From the NCBI GenBank assembly GCA_020725605.1, contig DYER01000080.1, positions 1 to 57,506 of the forward strand: a stretch of 57,506 bases of DNA, in the 5' to 3' direction. This document shows, one piece after another, positions 51,577-57,506 of the stretch. Below the pieces are notes generated by a model, which saw only the letters and a program-made list of their open reading frames with translations, was not told where the DNA came from and made no database searches. A program made the translations under genes and the position numbers. Within the stretch, counting starts at the first letter, position 1. Every line of letters begins with the position of its first letter. This DNA is from Ammonifex sp. (GTDB lineage Bacteria; Bacillota; Desulfotomaculia; Desulfotomaculales; DYER01).

Positions 51577-52707
51577 TTACCCCCGATGTTTGCCGGCCTT
51601 ACCGGAGACGGTGTGGCGGCGCTCCTTGCCCCAGGAACAAATGAATAGCGCCACCGGAACCAAAAGGGCCAGAGGTAGCACGAAAAACAGGTCGAGGAAA
51701 TCGTTCCACGCTATGGTTTCAAATACGTTAGCAGGGACCGTGGCCGTAGCCAGTGCCACAGCGGTCATTGGGAGTATCAGGACCCGGTAATCCTTCAGGT
51801 GGAACCACTGGGCGAGTCCGACGACGGCGGGATAGGAGAAGACCAGGATCTGCAGATAGCTGGACGTAATCCACAAGGCCATGAAAACGGATTCTATTCT
51901 TTCGAAGAACCATGCGATCGAGATCATGGTCGTCATCGAAAGCACGGGGAACTGTAACCTCGCCACCGTATCCGGCCCGAAAACCGCGATTTCACCGGCC
52001 ACCAGACCGCCCAGCAGAACACCGGCCGGCGGAAGGGTATACAGGAGCTTTCTGGGCAATTGTCTCCGGGCGGATTCCCTAACGCACGGTAGCCATAAAC
52101 CCATTACGAGTACGGACTCCAGGGCAAAGGCGAGCTGGCGGGGAATTCCTTTGAGAACGGGCAACATCCCGTACTCCAGGGCCGGTAACAGATTACGAGC
52201 TTTCATCTCCGGCGCGACCAGGATACACACCAGGGCAATCATAATCAGTAACGCCGGAACCAGCACCTCTGTAATCCTGGCAAATACCTCGAAGCCTTGC
52301 TTCATGGTGTACGCTACGGTGAGGGCGAGCAGACCCATAACTACCATAAGCGGCGTCCGGGGCAGAAAGGCCGTGGCGATTAGCTCCGCGGTTTCCCGAT
52401 ATATGACGGCAGAAAAAACCCAAAACGCCAGGAAATAAACAAAGGCGGCGGTCCTGCCAACGAGGGGACCCAAGGCCGCCGGCAGGTATTGGACGATGGT
52501 TTGCCCCGGAAAGCGCAGGCCAAGCTTTACCTGCGACAGCCCCACGGGCGCGGCCATCAGATAGGCCAGAAGCACCGGGATCCAGCCGTCCCGACCGGCG
52601 CTGTTAACCGCCGGAACCGACATGACGACGAAAATGTTGCCCAGGGCCGCCGCCCAGAGAAGCATGAATGCCTGGTGGCCCGAGATTTTCTCCTGGTCCG
52701 GGAACAT
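51577..52707 (-). CDS. GerAB/GerKB-type spore germination permease
   Basis: The 376-aa protein has about ten hydrophobic segments and the family traits EKISGHQAFMLLWAAALG at the start, YFLAFWVFSAVIYRE and LPALEYGMLPVLKGIP. It is the B subunit of a nutrient germinant receptor. No gerAA or gerAC lies beside it, so it is an orphan. ATG at 52707 follows AAAGGAGAC. Together with DUF2508 it marks the organism as a spore former. Confidence 0.88.
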   Translation of the reverse strand: MFPDQEKISGHQAFMLLWAAALGNIFVVMSVPAVNSAGRDGWIPVLLAYLMAAPVGLSQVKLGLRFPGQTIVQYLPAALGPLVGRTAAFVYFLAFWVFSAVIYRETAELIATAFLPRTPLMVVMGLLALTVAYTMKQGFEVFARITEVLVPALLIMIALVCILVAPEMKARNLLPALEYGMLPVLKGIPRQLAFALESVLVMGLWLPCVRESARRQLPRKLLYTLPPAGVLLGGLVAGEIAVFGPDTVARLQFPVLSMTTMISIAWFFERIESVFMALWITSSYLQILVFSYPAVVGLAQWFHLKDYRVLILPMTAVALATATVPANVFETIAWNDFLDLFFVLPLALLVPVALFICSWGKERRHTVSGKAGKHRG

Positions 52708-52866
52708 CGGGTCTCCTTTCCGGCACTAATATGGGCACCGGGGGTATTGGTTATTCTTGGGGCGGCCGGCGTGCGGGTACCGGGACGGGCTCCTTGTGCC
52801 CTCTTTGCGGTGGTTTCCCACGGGGCACGGAGGAGTGGCGGTGGTCGGTGGCGAAAAGTAAAGGGG

Positions 52867-53175
52867 TTAGTCGCATTCCCTTGAGGGCGTGGCGTGCAGC
52901 GGTTCACACGACCCCACTTCGTACTCGGTCATAGGGAGACCGTGTTCCACGGTTTCGTTCGTGACCGGCGGCCGAAGTTGTTCGTCAACCCAGGCGGTGA
53001 CACCTTTACGACGGGCCTCCCCCAGAAGGGCGACAAAGCGGCGCTCGCTCGCGTTCAGGTGGAAAATGGCATAGTCCAGGAACTCGGGGTCCACGAAGTC
53101 CAGCATTTGCACGGCGTCCTGCCAGGCCTGCCGGGCCCGGTGGATGTCCGACACGAGGTCCGCGGTTGACGGCAC
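52867..53175 (-). CDS. DUF2508 family protein
   Basis: The 102-aa protein contains DIHRARQAWQDAVQMLDFVD and DYAIFHLNASERRFVALL, the YaaL/DUF2508 pattern of small firmicute helical proteins of unknown function. GTG at 53175 was chosen because GGGAGG lies 8 bases upstream; the ORF-track start at 53310 is an extension. It is divergent from the histidine kinase. Confidence 0.72.
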   Translation of the reverse strand: MPSTADLVSDIHRARQAWQDAVQMLDFVDPEFLDYAIFHLNASERRFVALLGEARRKGVTAWVDEQLRPPVTNETVEHGLPMTEYEVGSCEPLHATPSRECD

Positions 53176-53327
53176 GGGGTACACCTCCCGTCCTAAATAT
53201 ATGCACTGCCAGCACCGTACTGTACCGGGCCGACCAACGGCCCTTAAGAGTCTTGAGACCTGATGGTGTGGCGCCCCGCTGCGGCACACCGGCGCTGGTC
53301 CCCGGGACACCTGTAAAGGGGACGGTT

Positions 53328-54818
53328 ATGGGTGGCTTACGGGTACAGGTAATCATCGTTGTGGCCCTGCTCCTGGTGGTACCTTTGCTGGTGATGCTCT
53401 ACGACCTGCGGGCGGCCTCCCGGAGTGACGACGTACTGGTACGGGACCTGGAGGCACGTCTCACGCAGGTGGCCACCGGGCTCGCCGCGGAAATCGAGGC
53501 CCGCTGGGATGGCGAGCCGGAGGACCTGCCCGGGGTTTTCCGCGACGTGGCCGCTCCGCTCGCCGCGGGTAATCCGGGTACGAGGCTGGGCCTCTACGTG
53601 GTGGACACCGGCCAGCTGTTCGTGGAAGGGTTCCTCCACGAATACCGCGAGCTGACCCCGGAGGAGCAGGAGGTGCGGGAGCGCCGCATCCTGACGGAAG
53701 CCGCGGCCGGCATCGCGAGCGTGCTGGCAGGCGGCCAACCCCTGACCAGGGTGGGGCAGACCTGGGACGATCACTTTCTCGAGGCCCTGGTTCCGGTGCG
53801 CGCCGGCACCCGCACGGTGGCGGTGGCCTGGGCCGAGCAGCGCCTTCATCCCGTATTCGCCGAGAGGGCGCGTACGAGACTCGTGCTGCGCTACGCGGCC
53901 CTGGGAACCCTGACCGTCGGCCTGCTTTTCACCATGTGGGCGGTCCTGAACTTCGCCGGGCAGGTGCGCCGCATCAAGGAGGGCCTCGGTGCGCTGGAGC
54001 GGGACCTGCAACACACCCTGCCGGAAATGCCCGGGGAAATGGGCCAGATCGCCGCCGCCATCAACAAGATGGCGGCCGGCCTGGCGGAAAAGGAACGGCA
54101 GATCGAGCAGTTCCGGCGTTCCGAGAATCTGGTGGCCTTGGGCCGGCTGGTAACGGAAATCGCCCACGAGTTGAGGAACCCGGTGAGCATCATCCAGGCC
54201 GTGGTCCAGGTTATGGGCTCGGAACTGGGGCATATGGCCGGGGTCGGCCAGTACGTCCAGAAGGTGGAAGACCAGGTGGCGAGACATCAAAAGATGGTCG
54301 AGGAGTTGCTGGAATTCGGGCGTCCGGGAGGAAGCGGGGTCGACCTCCTGGACCTGAACGACCTGGTCCGGGCCACGGTGGCCTCGGTGGAGCCCCTGCT
54401 GACACGGCGCGGTCTGGGCCACAGTTTCCTGCCGGCCGCGGAGCCCCTGCCGGTGGAAGGCAACGGTGCCAAACTGCAGCAGGTCCTGGTTAACCTGATC
54501 ATGAACGCCGTGCAGGCCATGGGGGCCGGGGGCACCCTGACCCTCCGGTGCTTCCGGCTGGGGGACCGGGCCTGCGTGGCGGTCGAGGATACGGGGGAGG
54601 GTATCGCCCCCGAGGAAATGGCCCGCCTCTTCGTCCCGTTCCAAACCCGCAAACCCGCGGGGGGCGGCCTGGGGCTGGCCATCAGCGAGCAGATCGTCAA
54701 GATTCACGGAGGAACCATCGACGTTGCCAGCGAATACGGTCGGGGCACCACCGTGCGGGTGTGCCTGCCACTGAGCCGGCGGGAGGTGAGGCGGGATGTG
54801 GATCCTGGTGATCGATGA
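53328..54818 (+). CDS. Membrane sensor histidine kinase
   Basis: The 496-aa kinase has TM1 at about 4-25, an extracellular sensor of about 165 residues, TM2 near 190-210 and a HAMP-like linker. HisKA (VTEIAHELRNPVSIIQAVVQV, phospho-His) and HATPase (LVNLIMNAVQAM, DTGEGIAP, GGGLGLAISEQIV) follow. ATG at 53328 follows AAAGGGGAC. It overlaps its partner receiver gene by 23 bases. Confidence 0.93.
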   Translation: MGGLRVQVIIVVALLLVVPLLVMLYDLRAASRSDDVLVRDLEARLTQVATGLAAEIEARWDGEPEDLPGVFRDVAAPLAAGNPGTRLGLYVVDTGQLFVEGFLHEYRELTPEEQEVRERRILTEAAAGIASVLAGGQPLTRVGQTWDDHFLEALVPVRAGTRTVAVAWAEQRLHPVFAERARTRLVLRYAALGTLTVGLLFTMWAVLNFAGQVRRIKEGLGALERDLQHTLPEMPGEMGQIAAAINKMAAGLAEKERQIEQFRRSENLVALGRLVTEIAHELRNPVSIIQAVVQVMGSELGHMAGVGQYVQKVEDQVARHQKMVEELLEFGRPGGSGVDLLDLNDLVRATVASVEPLLTRRGLGHSFLPAAEPLPVEGNGAKLQQVLVNLIMNAVQAMGAGGTLTLRCFRLGDRACVAVEDTGEGIAPEEMARLFVPFQTRKPAGGGLGLAISEQIVKIHGGTIDVASEYGRGTTVRVCLPLSRREVRRDVDPGDR

Positions 54819-55152
54819 CGAGGAAGATATGTGCTGGGCCCTGGCCAGGGCCCTTTCCCAGGAAGGGTACGAGGTCCGCACCGCCACGGGCGGTCCCGAG
54901 GGGCTGGCCCTCTTCCGGGCCGAAGGGGCGGACCTGGTGCTGCTGGACGTCAGGATGCCCGGCATGAGCGGTCTGGAGGTGCTGGAACGGTTGCGGGCAA
55001 CGGACCCCGAGGTCCCGGTGCTGGTCATGACGGGCTACGGTACCATGGAGACCGCCCTTCAGGCCCTAAAGCGGGGGGCCACGGGCTACGTGACCAAACC
55101 CTTCAACATAGCCGAGATCAAGGAAACCGTAAGAAAAGTCTTGAGCCGGTGA
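54796..55152 (+). CDS. Single-domain response regulator (receiver only)
   Basis: The 118-aa protein is one REC domain with no output domain: acidic pocket VIDDEED, phospho-Asp in LLDVRMPG, VMTGYG and Lys in TKPFN. It resembles Spo0F and NtrC-type receivers. In a spore former a Spo0F-like relay role is possible, but nothing here proves it. It is co-transcribed with the kinase. Confidence 0.9.
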   Translation: MWILVIDDEEDMCWALARALSQEGYEVRTATGGPEGLALFRAEGADLVLLDVRMPGMSGLEVLERLRATDPEVPVLVMTGYGTMETALQALKRGATGYVTKPFNIAEIKETVRKVLSR

Positions 55153-55179
55153 ACGACGGCCGGGCGGGAGGTCTGTCTT

Positions 55180-55536
55180 ATGGCGACGGAGGAGCAGGTA
55201 TTTCTGGAAAAGGTGCGGCTACAGGCGCGCCTCAACCGGGAGCGGTACGGCGGCGAAGAGCACGATTTACACCTGCAGATGCAGGACTGGACCCTGATCG
55301 CGGGCACCCACATGGGCCACCTCATGGAGGCCGTACGCCGGGGCGACCACGACGCCGTAGAAAGGGAGATCCTGCACGTGGCGGCACCGCTCCTGGAGCT
55401 TTACCGGCGTCTGGAGCGGGAGCGGAAGGGGGATACCGGGGCCGGGGGTGCCGGCCAGGGTAGTTTGCGCGAGCAGGACCTGGGTGAGCAGCTGTACTAC
55501 GTACCGCCGGAACGGCAGTGGGAGGGTACGCGTTAG
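55180..55536 (+). CDS. Hypothetical protein after the two-component pair
   Basis: The 118-aa protein is charged and helical in the first 90 residues (EKVRLQARLNRERY; LELYRRLERERKG), then glycine-rich, ending [15 protein letters not shown]. No known motif. ATG at 55180 follows GGGAGG by about 9 bases. Its end overlaps the convergent dehydrogenase gene by 4 bases. Confidence 0.6.
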   Translation: MATEEQVFLEKVRLQARLNRERYGGEEHDLHLQMQDWTLIAGTHMGHLMEAVRRGDHDAVEREILHVAAPLLELYRRLERERKGDTGAGGAGQGSLREQDLGEQLYYVPPERQWEGTR

Positions 55537-56573
55537 GGCCGCACCGGGTTTTCCAGCGGCCGGCCCAGTAGAAAGTTCCTGACGTCGCGGATTACGGTTT
55601 GTGCCGCGCGCCGGGGGGCGGCGTCGGTCTTGCCGCCCAGGTGGGGAGTAATAAGGACGTTGGGCAGGGTCAGCAGCGAGTTGTCCGGCGCGGGCGGCTC
55701 GGCGGCCAGCACGTCGAGGGCCGCCGCCCTTATTTTTTGGGCCCGCAGGGCTTCGGCCAGGGCGCCTTCGTCTACCAGCTCACCGCGGGCGGTATTTATC
55801 AGGCAGGCCGCGGGCTTCATGAGGGCCAGTTCGCGGGCCCCGATCAATCCCCTGGTTTCGGGGGTGAGCGGGGCGTGGAGGCTGACGAAGTCCGAGAGGC
55901 GCAGGAGTTCTTCCAGGCCCACGGGTTCGGCCCCCGCGTCCCGAACGACCTGTCCGGAAACGTAAGGGTCGTAAACCAGCACCCCCATGCCGAAGGCGCG
56001 CGCCCGCACGGCAACGCGCCGGCCTACCTGGCCGAACCCCACCAGGCCCAGGATACGCCCGTGGAGTTCCACGCCCTCCAGGGCCGAGCGTACGGCGTAG
56101 CGCCAGGCTCCCGGCCCCAGTTCGCGTACCCGCGCGCAGGCGGGCACGAGGTGGCGGGCCAGGGCCAGGATGAGGGCCATGGTGAAGTCGGCCGTGGACT
56201 CGGCGGCCCGGCCGGGGGCGCACACCACCGGAATACCACGGGCCGCCGCGGCCCGGAGGTCCACGTTCACCGGGTTGCCCCGGGCACAGGCCACGAGCTT
56301 CAGGCCGGGTGCGGCGTCCATCACCGCGGACGACACCGGTGCCTTGTGCACCACCAGGACGTCGGCCGGGGCCACCCGGCGGGCGAGTTCTTCGGGCGCG
56401 CCGTAAAACTCCCGGATGCCGCCCGCAGGGGAGGCGCTGGTGATGGCGGCATCGGGCCGGCTCGGGAGTTCCACCACCGCCACCGTGGCGGGGAGTCCCT
56501 CCAGGGCCGGGGGCAGTTCCGTCCTCAGTACTCCCGCGGTCGTGGACTGGTCGTCTATGAGGAGGACGTGCAA
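55533..56573 (-). CDS. D-2-hydroxyacid dehydrogenase (phosphoglycerate-dehydrogenase-like)
   Basis: The 346-aa NAD-dependent dehydrogenase has [13 protein letters not shown] (Rossmann), [13 protein letters not shown] (catalytic Arg), [11 protein letters not shown] (Glu) and ITPHLGGKT (His). There is no ACT regulatory domain, so it may not be the biosynthetic SerA. TTG at 56573 follows AAGGGGGAG by 6 bases, a better fit than the ORF-track start. Confidence 0.87.
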   Translation of the reverse strand: MHVLLIDDQSTTAGVLRTELPPALEGLPATVAVVELPSRPDAAITSASPAGGIREFYGAPEELARRVAPADVLVVHKAPVSSAVMDAAPGLKLVACARGNPVNVDLRAAAARGIPVVCAPGRAAESTADFTMALILALARHLVPACARVRELGPGAWRYAVRSALEGVELHGRILGLVGFGQVGRRVAVRARAFGMGVLVYDPYVSGQVVRDAGAEPVGLEELLRLSDFVSLHAPLTPETRGLIGARELALMKPAACLINTARGELVDEGALAEALRAQKIRAAALDVLAAEPPAPDNSLLTLPNVLITPHLGGKTDAAPRRAAQTVIRDVRNFLLGRPLENPVRP

Positions 56574-56676
56574 CGAATTCTCCCCCTTTTCCGGCATAGG
56601 AATTCGCAAAGGCTGGGCGGAAGTCCTGCTCCTGGTTTCACCCCGTGTCCCGGACCGGGCGCATCCGTCGCCCCTG

Positions 56677-56685
56677 TGTTATAAT
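56677..56685 (+). promoter_or_regulatory. Extended -10 promoter of uvrB
   Basis: TGTTATAAT is an extended -10 (TGn plus TATAAT) 18 bases before the uvrB ATG; no clear -35 is needed for this class. The AGGGGGTGG ribosome site follows. Confidence 0.65.
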
Positions 56686-56703
56686 AGTTTAGGGGGTGGG
56701 GCC

Positions 56704-57506
56704 ATGGGTCGGTTCAAGTTGCACGCACCGTTTGAACCGCGGGGGGACCAGCCGCGGGCCATCGCGCAGCTGGTGGAGGGCCTCGGGAAGGGGTACCGCC
56801 AGCAGACCCTGCTGGGCGTCACGGGCAGCGGCAAGACCTTCACCATGGCCCACGTCATCGCCGCGGTCCAGCGGCCCACGCTGGTCATCGCGCCCAACAA
56901 GGCCCTGGCGGCCCAGCTGTGCGCCGAGTTCCGGGAGTTCTTTCCGGAGAACGCCGTGGAGTACTTCATCAGCTACTATGATTACTACCAGCCCGAGGCC
57001 TACATACCCCAGACCGACACCTACATCGAAAAGGATTCTTCCATCAACGACGAGATCGACAAACTGCGCCACGCGGCCACTTCCGCCCTCTTCGAGCGGC
57101 GGGACGTCATCATCGTGGCCAGCGTGTCGTGCATCTACGGTCTGGGCGACCCGGTGGATTACGGCACCCTGGTGATCTCCTTACGGCGGGGTGCGCGTGT
57201 GGACCGGGACGCGATCTTACGGCGCCTGGTGGACATCCACTACGAGCGCAACGACGTGAATTTCGTGCGCGGCAAGTTCCGGGTGCGGGGGGACGTCATC
57301 GAGGTCTACCCGGCTTCCTTCACCGAGCGGGCCATCCGCATCGAGCTCTGCGGGGACGAAGTCGAGCGCCTCGTCGAGTTCGACGTACTCACCGGGCGGG
57401 CCCTGGGGGAGCGCTACCACGTCTCCATCTTTCCGGCCAGTCACTACGCCACCACCCAGGAAAAGATCGCGCGCGCCCTGGCCTCCATCGAGGCCGAGCT
57501 CCAGCA
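56704..57506 (+). CDS. uvrB: Excinuclease ABC subunit B, 5' part
   Basis: The first 267 residues of UvrB run off the end of the window. Seen are [15 protein letters not shown], the Walker [22 protein letters not shown] and [20 protein letters not shown] (the beta-hairpin that clamps DNA). [13 protein letters not shown] and [18 protein letters not shown] follow. It loads on damaged DNA with UvrA for nucleotide excision repair. ATG at 56704 follows AGGGGGTGG. Confidence 0.96.
   Translation, partial: MGRFKLHAPFEPRGDQPRAIAQLVEGLGKGYRQQTLLGVTGSGKTFTMAHVIAAVQRPTLVIAPNKALAAQLCAEFREFFPENAVEYFISYYDYYQPEAYIPQTDTYIEKDSSINDEIDKLRHAATSALFERRDVIIVASVSCIYGLGDPVDYGTLVISLRRGARVDRDAILRRLVDIHYERNDVNFVRGKFRVRGDVIEVYPASFTERAIRIELCGDEVERLVEFDVLTGRALGERYHVSIFPASHYATTQEKIARALASIEAELQ

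Overview
The window looks like chromosome of a high-GC, anaerobic, endospore-forming Firmicute of the Peptococcaceae / Desulfotomaculum / Ammonifex kind. This is inferred, not computed, from an orphan GerAB-type germination permease, the firmicute-type ftsE-ftsX-murein hydrolase-ctpA-minJ-like run leading to uvrB, an AgrBD-type peptide signal locus, a selenocysteine-containing SelD, a CooT nickel protein with ECF transport genes, and anaerobic beta-oxidation genes. No phage, IS element or CRISPR array was recognised.

Layout. (1) 1-2625: the 3' end of a tRNA (probably Leu) followed by decayed genes, a PAS/HD-GYP protein and an acyl-CoA synthetase, with many single-base frameshifts. (2) 2654-12539: an acyl-CoA catabolic regulon. 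A sigma54 activator (CBS-PAS-PAS-AAA-Fis) lies between an acyl-CoA ligase and a five-gene operon: SDR, acyl-CoA dehydrogenase, MaoC hydratase, an HMG-CoA-synthase-fold protein fused to DUF35, and a thiolase. Both target transcripts have a GG-N10-GC (-24/-12) promoter. (3) 12700-16631: a 41-aa small ORF, a flavodoxin-fold protein, and a feoA-feoB(split)-DtxR iron operon. (4) 16814-20051: FmdB zinc ribbon, HD hydrolase, a deleted histone-deacetylase-like pseudogene and an arginase-fold protein. (5) 20045-30594: two surface-protein genes, each preceded by nearly the same ECF-type promoter, flanking an ECF sigma/anti-sigma/ABC operon, an azoreductase-like flavoprotein and a small siroheme sulfite reductase.

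(6) 30672-40901: a UvrD-like helicase, an Mth938-like protein, selD with an in-frame UGA, then a glycosyltransferase-debranching enzyme-otsA-otsB carbohydrate cluster and ogt. (7) 41144-44143: a polytopic membrane protein, AgrB, a short AgrD-like peptide and a membrane GGDEF/HD-GYP protein, possibly a peptide-signal to c-di-GMP module. (8) 44204-49435: cell-division and wall-remodelling genes. (9) 49432-51554: nickel/cobalt genes (cooT, ecfT, ecfA) behind a strong promoter and structured leader. (10) 51577-57506: gerAB-like, DUF2508, a histidine kinase and receiver pair, a small hypothetical, a D-2-hydroxyacid dehydrogenase and the start of uvrB.

Most notable: SelD is truncated in simple ORF calls because its active-site codon is UGA; the synthase domain of the thiolase partner has lost all three catalytic residues; two promoter families (sigma54, ECF) can each be tied to a regulator encoded beside them; and small genes (AgrD, a 30-aa lipoprotein-like ORF, a 41-aa ORF) are absent from or hidden in the ORF track. 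All identifications are from motifs read by eye; no database search was run.
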